A DNA stretch of 20,618 bases from Pseudomonadota bacterium (GTDB lineage: Bacteria > Pseudomonadota > Gammaproteobacteria > Acidiferrobacterales > Acidiferrobacteraceae), in the NCBI GenBank assembly GCA_021795255.1, contig JAJYPQ010000027.1, positions 1-20,618 of the forward strand. Direction: 5' to 3'. Shown here piece by piece: positions 6,521 through 14,185 of the stretch (positions are counted from its first letter, which is position 1; every line of letters starts with the position of its first letter). The notes below the pieces were generated by a model. It was not told where the DNA came from and made no database searches. It saw only the letters and a program-made list of their open reading frames with translations. Position numbers and translations under genes: made by a program.

Positions 6521-7538
6521 AGCTTGCCCCCAGGGCATCATTTTTGGTGATGCGTTTTTCACGCACAAGTCGGATGAGGGTCTTATTGAGCTTGACCATG
6601 CCATATTGACCCCCAGAATCGATGTCGTTGTTTAGCTGCTCAATGCGCCCCTTACGGATGTTAGGCCCCACACCCGCGTCTGGGGTCATGATCTCGTAGG
6701 CAAGCACCTTCCCCTGCCCGTCCGCGGCCGGCACCAGAACCTGACTGATAACGCCCAAAAAGGCGTCGGCGAATTGTCCCAGGATTGTTTGTTGACGCTC
6801 GGTCGGAAATAGATTCTGGATACGCTCCACCGTGCGCGCAGCCGACCGGGTATGGGCGGTTGTGAAGACCAGATGGCCCGTATCGGCCGCCTGCAGGGCG
6901 GCTTCGGCGGTCTCGGCGTCTCGCACCTCGCCTATCATCAAGATGTCCGGGTCCTGGCGCATGGCGGCGCGAATACCAAGACTGAAGCTCGGTGTGTCGC
7001 GCCCTATTTCCCGCTGGGTCACGATCGCCTTTTGGTCGTGTGGCAACACATATTCGATGGGGTCCTCGAGGGTCACGATGCGCACGGGCTCTTGGCACAG
7101 ATGCGCCAGGAGCGCCGCCATCGTCGTGGATTTGCCGGAGCCGGTGGCGCCTGTGATCTGGACGATTCCCGATGAGCGGGCCAGAAAGGCGTTGATGATC
7201 TCGTTTGGGAGTCCGAGACTGTCAAGGGCGGGGATAGTGTCGTTGATGCGCCTCATGACAACACCCATGCGCTGTCCGTCATGCCAACTTGCGTTGACTC
7301 GATAACGCACGCCATCGACTGTAGCCGCGAAGTCGGCGGCCCCGTTATGGTGTTTCACCAGCTGTTCCAGCGATGTGTCGGGCGGGCATACGCGTGCAAG
7401 GTCTTCATCGAAAACAACAGCAGCCTCTGTGCACACCACGATTCGTCCGGCGCGGTCTCGGTAAGCAGGCTTCTCCCCCAGCGTAAGGTGAAGGTCGCTA
7501 TAGACGATTGCGTTGTCTTTCAGATAGGTCCAGAGCAC
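6489..7538 (-). CDS. PilT-family secretion/retraction ATPase (349 aa)
   Basis: Hexameric cytoplasmic ATPase of the PilT/VirB11 superfamily. Walker A is G-A-T-G-S-G-K-S-T (130-138), an Asp-box-like V-T-L-E-D-P-I-E-Y lies at 155-163, Walker B is I-L-M-I-G-E-V-R-D (199-207), and the His box is T-G-H-L-V-F-T-T-A-H-T-R-S-A (220-233). The length and the absence of the extra N-terminal domain and the tetracysteine zinc site match retraction ATPases (PilT, BfpF) rather than assembly ATPases. It may alternatively be closer to DotB/TraJ of IncI-type transfer systems. The start is GTG 7538, with AAGGA 6 nt upstream; the overlapping ATG at 7540 is in another frame. It lies between two prepilin genes, suggesting a role in pilus dynamics. 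Confidence 0.9.
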   Translation of the reverse strand: MLWTYLKDNAIVYSDLHLTLGEKPAYRDRAGRIVVCTEAAVVFDEDLARVCPPDTSLEQLVKHHNGAADFAATVDGVRYRVNASWHDGQRMGVVMRRINDTIPALDSLGLPNEIINAFLARSSGIVQITGATGSGKSTTMAALLAHLCQEPVRIVTLEDPIEYVLPHDQKAIVTQREIGRDTPSFSLGIRAAMRQDPDILMIGEVRDAETAEAALQAADTGHLVFTTAHTRSAARTVERIQNLFPTERQQTILGQFADAFLGVISQVLVPAADGQGKVLAYEIMTPDAGVGPNIRKGRIEQLNNDIDSGGQYGMVKLNKTLIRLVREKRITKNDALGASYDPQTLKREL

Positions 7539-7559
7539 ATGAGATCCTTGTCGTCTTGG

Positions 7560-8420
7560 TTAAGTCAAAGGTTCAGTTACGGTCGCGTCTAGGGCGCCAC
7601 CCCAAGGCAAAGGGCTTTCGATCGCCATGGTGTAGGGCGGTGCCGTATCGTTGGCGTCGACCGTGTTGCTGATTTGCAAAGCCAGCCCCCACGGATTGTT
7701 GACGCTTATACGCTGGGCGCCAAGCACGGTCGACAATCCCACGTTGGAGGCCGGCAAAAACTGTCCGTTCGTGCAGACAATGGTGCCGCCACCGTAGGGG
7801 CCGCATCCGGCCGGCTGCCAATAATCCACGCCGACATTGCGCCCTGCGTCGCTCGCGGTGTCCGCGGCGTACATGGCGGTCAGGCGGCTGTTCCAGCGGT
7901 TTAATTGCTGTTGCGCACGGACTGTCAGCGCCGCCTCAACGGTTTCACCGTGAATCTCCGCCCATGCCGGGCTTGTGCCCGGGTTGAACGTGTTGGTCGC
8001 GCTGTTCAGTGTTGCCGGCGTGGCCGGCCCTCCCGTGGCATTACCGGGTAAGGCCAGCCAGATATCGCGATAATCCAGAGTCGCCGCCCCCCCGTCTATG
8101 GGTAGGGACTGACGCGTCCCCACCAAGGCCTCCACCTGCCATCGCGGAGGCACGCCAGCGTTCACCAGCAGTTGTGCACCAGTCCAGGGCGCATTGAGGT
8201 TGGCGTCCATGGCGGCGGCGTTGGTGCTGTAGTAACGGGTTATGCGGCGTTGAGCGCGGGTCAAGAACTCCCGTTGCGCCCGATGGGTCTGGCTCACGCC
8301 CACATATCCGCGCCGTGCGCTATAGGCGGCGATGAGCGCCGCCAGCGTGACGGCGACCACCAACACCAGGGCAAGCGCCGCATAACCGCCCTGCGAGCGC
8401 CTAAGACTCGTCGAACACAT
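7560..8420 (-). CDS. Atypical prepilin-like protein (286 aa)
   Basis: The N-terminus M-C-S-T-S-L-R-R-S-Q-G-G followed by Y-A-A-L-A-L-V-L-V-V-A-V-T-L-A-A-L resembles a prepilin: short basic leader, Gly-Gly, then a hydrophobic helix. The conserved Glu at mature position 5 is absent, as the mature start would be Y-A-A-L-A. The remainder is a probable exported domain with two Cys close together (G-C-G-P, I-V-C-T), rich in Asn, Thr, Ala and Gly, like minor pilins. It begins inside the last 20 nt of the PilS-like gene and ends 21 nt before the PilT-family ATPase. A minor pilin or pilus-tip component is most likely. Without Glu5 it may not assemble like a normal subunit, and it could prime the pilus in the manner of GspK, which also lacks Glu5. 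This is family analogy only. Confidence 0.7.
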   Translation of the reverse strand: MCSTSLRRSQGGYAALALVLVVAVTLAALIAAYSARRGYVGVSQTHRAQREFLTRAQRRITRYYSTNAAAMDANLNAPWTGAQLLVNAGVPPRWQVEALVGTRQSLPIDGGAATLDYRDIWLALPGNATGGPATPATLNSATNTFNPGTSPAWAEIHGETVEAALTVRAQQQLNRWNSRLTAMYAADTASDAGRNVGVDYWQPAGCGPYGGGTIVCTNGQFLPASNVGLSTVLGAQRISVNNPWGLALQISNTVDANDTAPPYTMAIESPLPWGGALDATVTEPLT

Positions 8421-8952
8421 AGTCGATCGATGTCATCCCCTGGCCCGCCGAATTGGGTGAGGCCACCACGCATTGCGATTGCGCACCACCGCATGCCGTG
8501 TACGCCTGTTCGGCAATCGCGTTAGGGACATTGTTGGCCTCCACCGCATACTGGGTGGTGTTGCCATCGTTCAGGAACGCCCCCTCGACAATTTTCAGGC
8601 TTGTAGCGGGTGCGATGGACGTCAACAGGACATTGTCATTGGCATCCAGCGGTCGGTCGGCCATGTACGGCCCATTCCAGGAGCTCGCGACATCGATCCC
8701 ACAATAATTGTTGGTGCCGACCAGATTGCGGTTGAAGAGCTCACCTGTACTGGTCGGCATGCAGCTCGTGTCGGTGTTGAAGCGGGTGGCGGCCGAACTG
8801 GCGCCCTGCATCGCAACCAGCAGGGCCTCGCCCTTGGATTTCGACATATTGAAGTGAAAGAAGAGGACGGTGCCGAGTGTCACAATGATGGCGAGTGCCA
8901 CAATGATCTCGATCAGGGTAAATCCCCCCTGCTGGGAACGCTGAAACCGCAT
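8401..8952 (-). CDS. pilS: PilS-like major type IVb prepilin (183 aa)
   Basis: Major pilin candidate of the thin pilus. The leader is M-R-F-Q-R-S-Q-Q-G-G (10 aa), cleaved before F-T-L-I-E, followed by the hydrophobic helix I-I-V-A-L-A-I-I-V-T-L-G. The exported domain of about 140 aa has four Cys (S-C-M-P, Y-C-G-I, A-C-G-G, Q-C-V-V) that can form the pilin disulfides, and contains the W-N-G-P-Y motif common in PilS-type pilins. ATG 8952 is chosen because AAGGGGG lies 6 nt upstream and the leader is a normal length; an open extension to 9102 is rejected. A 106-nt leader separates it from the preceding gene, the longest gap in the pil array, so it may have its own promoter. Cleavage needs a prepilin peptidase not encoded in this window. 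Confidence 0.9.
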   Translation of the reverse strand: MRFQRSQQGGFTLIEIIVALAIIVTLGTVLFFHFNMSKSKGEALLVAMQGASSAATRFNTDTSCMPTSTGELFNRNLVGTNNYCGIDVASSWNGPYMADRPLDANDNVLLTSIAPATSLKIVEGAFLNDGNTTQYAVEANNVPNAIAEQAYTACGGAQSQCVVASPNSAGQGMTSIDYVFDES

Positions 8953-9058
8953 TCTGTACCCCCTTGGGATTGGCGATGTGGCACGATTGTCACCGGCACG
9001 AAGGCCTTTGTGGTGGCGAATAGCTGGCAATAAGGGGCGGCGTTTGCCGCATGCACGA
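8953..9058 (-). other. Leader region upstream of the PilS-like gene with a small hairpin
   Basis: This is the only sizeable gap in the pil array (106 nt). A perfect 5-bp stem with a 4-nt loop (9037-9041 / 9046-9050) sits just after the 124-aa gene. The T-run following it is weak, so it may be only a partial terminator or an mRNA processing signal. The AAGGGGG ribosome site of pilS is at the other end. I see no convincing promoter boxes. Confidence 0.35.
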
Positions 9059-9433
9059 TCAGCGCGATGCGGGACTTTGAGTTTCAGAAGATTTTTCGGC
9101 AAGGAACGCCAATCGACGGTGGGCCCACAGCGCGACCGATTCGCGCATCAGACCCACAAGATGGGCCCCATCGCCGACAACCAGCGGTGCCTGCGCCTCA
9201 CGCAGCATGCTGGCAACGCGCTCGGTATCGCGGTAAGCGCGGTGCATGTCCAATTGCCAGGACCGCCACAAAAGTTCGCAGATATCCAGGACCGCCCCGA
9301 TCCGGTTCCACTCGGGAATCCGGCAACCGATAGCGGCGGCCAGCTCTTGGCAGGACTGGCGGTCGGTTGGATCAGTGGTCTCCCACCTTGTCTGCAGATT
9401 CTTCAGCCGATCACTGATGCGCGACGGGTGCAC
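9059..9433 (-). CDS. Hypothetical protein, 124 aa, between PilR and PilS
   Basis: Unrecognised. It appears cytoplasmic: no signal peptide or membrane segment, Trp/Arg/Leu rich, and probably largely helical (R-I-S-D-R-L-K-N-L-Q-T-R-W and L-L-W-R-S-W-Q-L-D-M-H-R-A-Y-R-D). It starts at GTG 9433, 2 nt after the pilR stop, so it is almost certainly translated with the pilus genes. Its place between the platform protein and the major pilin suggests an accessory, chaperone-like or regulatory role. That is inference from position only. The identity of the GTG start is supported by the exact spacing. Confidence 0.65.
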   Translation of the reverse strand: MHPSRISDRLKNLQTRWETTDPTDRQSCQELAAAIGCRIPEWNRIGAVLDICELLWRSWQLDMHRAYRDTERVASMLREAQAPLVVGDGAHLVGLMRESVALWAHRRLAFLAEKSSETQSPASR

Positions 9434-9435
9434 AA

Positions 9436-10635
9436 TCAGACCTGCGACAACGTCGACAACACCATTGGGATGACCGTGACCAACGCCACTGCTAGCAATA
9501 CGCCGCCCATGACCATTTTGAGCGCGATATCGGTCGTTTTAGCCACCCGCGTCGTGAGCACCTCGACGTCTTCACTGAGGTTGTCGGCCAGAATACGCAA
9601 TTCATCGACCACGGAGCTTGCGTCGCCGGCCGACAGGGCGCGGGCGGTGGCGCTGGCGATGAATGGTGGAAAACCGACGCGCTGGGCGGCCTGGGCCAGA
9701 CCCACCTGCCCGCTTTGCAGGATGCGATGCATGCGCAGAAACGCCCCGCGGTTGTCGTCGCGAGTGGCCGCCGATGACAGCAGCCGTGCAATCTCATGAT
9801 GCGTGATGGCCGCGTCATACATGGTCGCGAACGTCGACCACAAGACCGCATGGTCGGCCCGCTCCGAAAGTGCGCGCACCACCGGAATATGGTCCAGGAG
9901 CGCCGCGAAAGCCGATGATCGGACAAAAAGAATGAGTCCGACCGCCGAGGCGAGATAGAGCGCTGTGCCGATCATGAGGTGGGCGTCGAAAATCCCGGCC
10001 AGCCCATACAGCGCGCTCACCCAATGCGGGAGATGGGCCCCTGGCAGCTGTGCGAAGAAGTGCGCGATGCGTGGGATGGCAAACACCGTGGCGGCCCAGA
10101 CCAACACATAGGCGAGCCCGAAGAAAAACGCGGGCTCAAAAATAAGCGCCCGTAGCTGATTGCGCATGGTGGAGAGACGCCGATAGTCACGACTCAACGA
10201 CAGCAGCACGGGGCCTAAGCCGCCGGCGCGCTGCATAGCGACAATCATGGCGCAGTCGCGGGCGGGAAAATTCGCGGCCGCCAACGCATTGCCGAGCGGC
10301 TGACCGGCGGCTGATTGCGCCTCGGTCATGCCGAGCGCGATTTTGAGACGCACGTCGAGCACAAATTCCGCGGTTTCGCGCAAGGCCGTGGGGATTTCCG
10401 TACCATTTTCGATACGCCGGCCCAAGGTGCTATAGACCTGCGCAAGTTCGCGTAAGTCGAACTGCGATCGACTCATGGTGTTGATGGTGTCGGGCCACGA
10501 TACGTTAAGGTCAATGACCCGCGCCTCGAGCCGGTGCAGAGTCCGTTCGGCCTCCTCGCGGTTTCCGGCAAACAGAGCCCCCTCAACGATATGGCCGAGG
10601 CGGTTTTTGACCGTATAACGATAGACTTTTTGCAT
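9436..10635 (-). CDS. pilR: PilR-like inner-membrane platform protein, GspF/PilC family (399 aa)
   Basis: Polytopic inner-membrane protein on which pilins are assembled; it couples the assembly ATPase to the pilin pool. Two GspF-type repeats are visible, with membrane segments around residues 185-212 (F-F-F-G-L-A-Y-V-L-V-W-A-A-T-V-F), about 235-255 (L-Y-L-A-S-A-V-G-L-I-L-F) and at the C-terminus (V-L-L-A-V-A-L-V-T-V-I-P-M-V). Characteristic family stretches include I-E-N-G-T-E-I-P-T-A-L and A-M-Q-R-A-G-G-L. Length is normal for GspF. The start ATG 10635 overlaps the pilQ stop by one base (TGATG), indicating coupled synthesis with the ATPase. Confidence 0.9.
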   Translation of the reverse strand: MQKVYRYTVKNRLGHIVEGALFAGNREEAERTLHRLEARVIDLNVSWPDTINTMSRSQFDLRELAQVYSTLGRRIENGTEIPTALRETAEFVLDVRLKIALGMTEAQSAAGQPLGNALAAANFPARDCAMIVAMQRAGGLGPVLLSLSRDYRRLSTMRNQLRALIFEPAFFFGLAYVLVWAATVFAIPRIAHFFAQLPGAHLPHWVSALYGLAGIFDAHLMIGTALYLASAVGLILFVRSSAFAALLDHIPVVRALSERADHAVLWSTFATMYDAAITHHEIARLLSSAATRDDNRGAFLRMHRILQSGQVGLAQAAQRVGFPPFIASATARALSAGDASSVVDELRILADNLSEDVEVLTTRVAKTTDIALKMVMGGVLLAVALVTVIPMVLSTLSQV

Positions 10636-12428
10636 CAGTCGTCCTCGTTGACCACGCGCATGATCTCGTCGATTGCAGTGATGCCGGCGGCCACCCGTTG
10701 CAACCCCGAGGCCCAGAGGGTCTTATCTTGCGGCAGGAATCCGGCAATCACGCGCGCGCTGGCACGTTCCGATATGGCCGCCCGCACTTCCGATGTCATG
10801 GGTAGGATCTCGTAGATCATGACCCGTCCCCGATAACCAATCTGGCCGCAACGATCGCAGCCGGGACCGGCGCTATACACGGATGCATCAGCCACCTTCA
10901 GGGTCCGTTTCAGGGCTTCGTGGGTGCTCTCCCGGTCATCCGGGACCCGGCAAACGGGGCACAGGCGCCGTACCAGCCGGATCGCGACAATCCCGAGCAG
11001 GAGCGCGGCCGCTGCGTCCATATCCAGGCCTTCTCCGGTTTTGGGGCTGCGCATTTCGCGTAACCGTGCACATGCAAGCGGCGCCGATCGGGCATGTAGG
11101 GTCGTGAAAACTAGGTGACCTGTATTCGCCATGTCGAAAGCCACGCGCGCGACATCCGCATCACGCACCTCGCCCAACAGCACGACATCTGGGTCGTTGC
11201 GCAGCATTCCGCGAAACCAGTTCATCCATTCCATCGATTCGTTATCGTTGCCGGTCAGGCGCCGCGTCTCGTGTTGGCGCCAGGTACCCATACGTACCTC
11301 GACCGGGTTTTCGATGGTTTGCACCGATGTTGAGACGCTGTCGATGGTCCGCATGAGGGCGTTTATGAGCGTGGTTTTGCCAGAGCCCGTGGGTCCGGTG
11401 GCGATGACTAGCCCGGAACTGGTCTGGGCGTAACGCAACAGTTGGGCGGCGGCCTCCGGGTCCAGGCCGAGTTCCCGGAAATCGGCGGTATCGCCGGTGC
11501 GGTCCAGGATTCTGATACAACACCCCGGCCCATTGACCGTGGCCATGATTTCGACGCGAAATTGGTACTTACCGGTCAAGGCCGGTGGCACCTCGGTGTC
11601 GAGCGCACCCTCGGCTTGCCCGCGCATGTCTTTCGCTTTGATATCCTGGGCGATGAGCGTGATGAGGCGATCAAAAACGGATTGCTCGTTTTCGGGGTTT
11701 ATGGGGTCGCGCCGAACCACCCGGAACACGGTCAGGATGCCGTCGATACGCAGCCGGATCACGCCGGCCGATGGGAGCGGGTCAAAGTGAATGTCGCTCG
11801 CGCCTTGATAGCAGGCGTGTATGATTAGCGCCTTCAAGGCAAGCCGGTGCCGACCGCCTTCGGCCGACAGCGTCAGGGCTTGGTCAAATTCGTGCGCAGT
11901 ATCGCGTATCTCGCGCCGATACAGCCGCTCTACGACGAGCCGTGAGGCCAGACAGCACTGCGCATGGATCTTTTTCCCGTCGACCGTGCGCGCAAACGTG
12001 AAATTGCGCACTGCCGTGACCTGCGCAGGACCAGTGACGGCATAGAGTACGTTGTACGATTCATCTTGGGCCACGACCGCGAGCGGACAGAATTCGGGTT
12101 GGACGTCCTCACCGATTTCGGGCGCAAAAGGCCGGACGGATGCTAGCGACAGCGTACTTGCCGCCTCCCGCGAAAGATATGGCAACTCACTCATAAGGGC
12201 GTGGGCGCGCGCGATATCCTCGCCAGTGCCAGCCCCCACTTCCTGAATGGTGTCCGATGCGGTGATGCCCGCCATCGCCTGATAGTCGGCAATGAGCCGG
12301 ATATCATGGGCCCGAAAGCCTAACACCAGCAGGGCCTCTGTCATGTTCGCGCAGCGGCGCGAGGCCTGCAGAAGGGGCACACCGTAGGGCTCCCCTATAA
12401 GGCTGACAGCAAATCGATCATCGGTCAC
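10635..12428 (-). CDS. pilQ: PilQ-like pilus assembly ATPase, GspE/PilB family (597 aa)
   Basis: Cytoplasmic hexameric ATPase that powers pilin polymerisation. It has an N-terminal domain (about 1-190), then the GspE core: S-D-I-H-F-D-P (211-217), Walker A G-P-T-G-S-G-K-T-T (345-353), Asp box Q-T-I-E-N-P-V-E (370-377), Walker B V-V-L-L-G-E-V-R-D (415-423) and His box T-G-H-L-V-F-T-T-L-H-A-R-S-A (436-449). A zinc-binding tetracysteine (C490, C493, C524, C527) marks the assembly-type subfamily. The start is GTG 12428, overlapping the upstream gene by 11 nt. All catalytic motifs are intact. In the R64 nomenclature this is PilQ, not the unrelated secretin of the same name in type IVa pili. Confidence 0.93.
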   Translation of the reverse strand: MTDDRFAVSLIGEPYGVPLLQASRRCANMTEALLVLGFRAHDIRLIADYQAMAGITASDTIQEVGAGTGEDIARAHALMSELPYLSREAASTLSLASVRPFAPEIGEDVQPEFCPLAVVAQDESYNVLYAVTGPAQVTAVRNFTFARTVDGKKIHAQCCLASRLVVERLYRREIRDTAHEFDQALTLSAEGGRHRLALKALIIHACYQGASDIHFDPLPSAGVIRLRIDGILTVFRVVRRDPINPENEQSVFDRLITLIAQDIKAKDMRGQAEGALDTEVPPALTGKYQFRVEIMATVNGPGCCIRILDRTGDTADFRELGLDPEAAAQLLRYAQTSSGLVIATGPTGSGKTTLINALMRTIDSVSTSVQTIENPVEVRMGTWRQHETRRLTGNDNESMEWMNWFRGMLRNDPDVVLLGEVRDADVARVAFDMANTGHLVFTTLHARSAPLACARLREMRSPKTGEGLDMDAAAALLLGIVAIRLVRRLCPVCRVPDDRESTHEALKRTLKVADASVYSAGPGCDRCGQIGYRGRVMIYEILPMTSEVRAAISERASARVIAGFLPQDKTLWASGLQRVAAGITAIDEIMRVVNEDD

Positions 12429-12972
12429 CGAAGACCTCCAGGGCCATGGTGTAGGCAGTGGCGTTGACGTCGAGGGCTCCGAGGGCCACGGGGCGATGGC
12501 GTAGGGAGCGCAACAGACACCGCAGACCCGAGAGCGTGTGCCACTGTCCTTGGGCTACGAACGTCACGGTCCGGGTGCCAGGAGCCCACGGGACCGTCTG
12601 GGCCACATGGCCGGGATTCAGGGCGTACATCGCCCCCTGAGCCGTGCTCGTCAGCGATGATAGCGGGGCATCACAGGTCACGGCGGCGCGTTCGAAGGCC
12701 CCGAGCGCCAGCGGTACCGTGGTGTTGATGGAGCGAGCCGGTTGCTGCCCATAAGACGCGACCTGTGCCGCTAACGCTCGCCACTGTTGGCGCTGATGAA
12801 GCGTGGTCTGGCGCATGTCGCGCGCGGCCCGATAGGCATGGGTGGCGGCGGCCTCGTTGGTGTCGGTGAGGTGCCAGGCGATCCCTGTGATCCCAAGACC
12901 CAAGGCCACGAGGACTCCGGTGATCGCAGGGCCGGGAGTCAACCGGTCAATGATGGACATAGCGGGCGGCAT
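12418..12972 (-). CDS. PilP-position bitopic inner-membrane protein (184 aa)
   Basis: Single membrane segment near the N-terminus (G-P-A-I-T-G-V-L-V-A-L-G-L-G-I-T-G-I-A-W), followed by a probable coiled-coil-like stretch rich in Gln, Arg and Ala (about residues 40-75) and a periplasmic domain. It lies between PilO-like and PilQ-like genes, the place of pilP in R64-type clusters, and has the architecture of pilus alignment-complex proteins. I do not see a clear PilP sequence signature, so the name is positional. ATG 12972 is preferred because GGGA lies 6 nt upstream. The next ATG (12960) has no ribosome site. The chosen start gives a 26-nt overlap with the PilO-like gene. Confidence 0.7.
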   Translation of the reverse strand: MPPAMSIIDRLTPGPAITGVLVALGLGITGIAWHLTDTNEAAATHAYRAARDMRQTTLHQRQQWRALAAQVASYGQQPARSINTTVPLALGAFERAAVTCDAPLSSLTSTAQGAMYALNPGHVAQTVPWAPGTRTVTFVAQGQWHTLSGLRCLLRSLRHRPVALGALDVNATAYTMALEVFGDR

Positions 12973-14185
12973 AACGAGTCCCATGCGGATTGACGAGGAT
13001 GTTTTTGAGCACAAAGCCTGGTGGGGCCTGGGCGGTCAAGAGCGCTGCCAGCGCGCGGCTCGGCCAAGCCCCTGTGGCGCCTATCTGTTGACCACGCACA
13101 TGATGCATGCGCGCGCGCACGACCAAGACGGCACGACGTGGTTTGTCCGCGGGTGCATGGATTTGGGTGATGTGCGGTCCGGCATGAAGGGTCACCAACG
13201 TCCCCGGCAGAGCCAGGACGGTCGCAGCGCGCAGGTCGCGCCGATAGGGGATGGACGCAACCCGTGCTAATCCGATCAAGTGGTGTCGATCGAACCGTTT
13301 TTCGGGCGCGAGGGCGAAAGCGGTCGTGCGCGCGTTCTGCCATTGGCGGCTGGCTTCGTGCCGGCGCGCGGACGACCAGACCGCCCCCATCACGGCGGAT
13401 ACGGTCAGGACCCCAGTGAGAGCGAGCGCCCCGGACCGCCAGAAGCTGGTTGGTATGCCCACCCAGGTGTCGGGGATCGGATAATAGGGGTGCGACCGGG
13501 CGGTTAAAAGCCCATACCAGGTCGCCTGGTCGAGCACCAGCGGTGTTCCGGCGTCGGGGATGCCGGCGGCATTCGCGGATTCGAGACCCACGTCGTGCAC
13601 GCCGGTTTCATCAAAGACCACGGCCGCCGCGAACCCCCCAGGGCTCCCGTCCAAGCCGATGGTCCACGCGCAGGCTATGCCTTCGGCGTCATCCCCCAAC
13701 CGTACTACCATCGTGCACGGCAAAGGATGGCCGGCGGCCGCGCGCTGGCGGGTGAGTATGGCACCGATTGGTACGGTTCGGCGACCGGACCCACACAGGG
13801 CTTCGGTTTCCGGCGCGCAATAGGTGATGGCCCCGTCGCGAAACGCGATCCCCCGCTCACCCAGCTCCTGGGTCACAATCCGCTGGCGTTTGGCGCCCGT
13901 CAGCCGTCCCATGGCAAGCGCCTTATCATAGGGGGCGGCGCGAAATACGGTTTTCAGCGGACCTTGGGGCGCGACGGCGAACCGGCGCGAACCCATGGCG
14001 TCGACCTCCCACCATGTGGGCCGATCGCCGATTTCGACCATCACAATGGCCGCGCCGCCGGAAAGCGATTCCGCACGGGCGGCGCGCCGCGGCATCGCGA
14101 GCGTCCAGCGCTTTTTGGCGGGTTCGTCCGTCGCCGGCTCTGCGCCTGCGGTCTTCCGCGGGATCTTGAGAGAGAACCGCTTCAC
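12947..14185 (-). CDS. pilO: PilO-like pilus inner-membrane protein (412 aa)
   Basis: Resembles the PilO family of R64-type thin pili: a large N-terminal domain, one membrane segment (about 252-271, S-G-A-L-A-L-T-G-V-L-T-V-S-A-V-M) and a C-terminal periplasmic domain of about 140 aa. The N-terminal half has the A-L-A-M-G and D-G-A-I-T-Y-type strands of the actin-like/BfpC-like fold common in this family, though I cannot confirm the fold. The first 40 residues contain a repeated short motif, K-R-F-S-L-K-I-P-R-K and K-R-W-T-L-A-M-P-R-R, about 20 residues apart. The start is GTG 14185, overlapping the secretin stop as GTGA. Position directly after PilN and before PilP/PilQ supports the call. Confidence 0.75.
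   Translation of the reverse strand: MKRFSLKIPRKTAGAEPATDEPAKKRWTLAMPRRAARAESLSGGAAIVMVEIGDRPTWWEVDAMGSRRFAVAPQGPLKTVFRAAPYDKALAMGRLTGAKRQRIVTQELGERGIAFRDGAITYCAPETEALCGSGRRTVPIGAILTRQRAAAGHPLPCTMVVRLGDDAEGIACAWTIGLDGSPGGFAAAVVFDETGVHDVGLESANAAGIPDAGTPLVLDQATWYGLLTARSHPYYPIPDTWVGIPTSFWRSGALALTGVLTVSAVMGAVWSSARRHEASRQWQNARTTAFALAPEKRFDRHHLIGLARVASIPYRRDLRAATVLALPGTLVTLHAGPHITQIHAPADKPRRAVLVVRARMHHVRGQQIGATGAWPSRALAALLTAQAPPGFVLKNILVNPHGTRYAARYVHH

Noticed and set aside
9031..9058. Strong intrinsic terminator before pilS
   Set aside because: The stem is only 5 bp and no clear T-run follows on the minus strand, so I list it only as a weak hairpin.
8401..9102. Extended 233-aa start for the PilS-like prepilin
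   Set aside because: It would put about 60 residues before the prepilin cleavage site and overlap the upstream gene. ATG 8952 has a strong ribosome site and a normal 10-aa leader.
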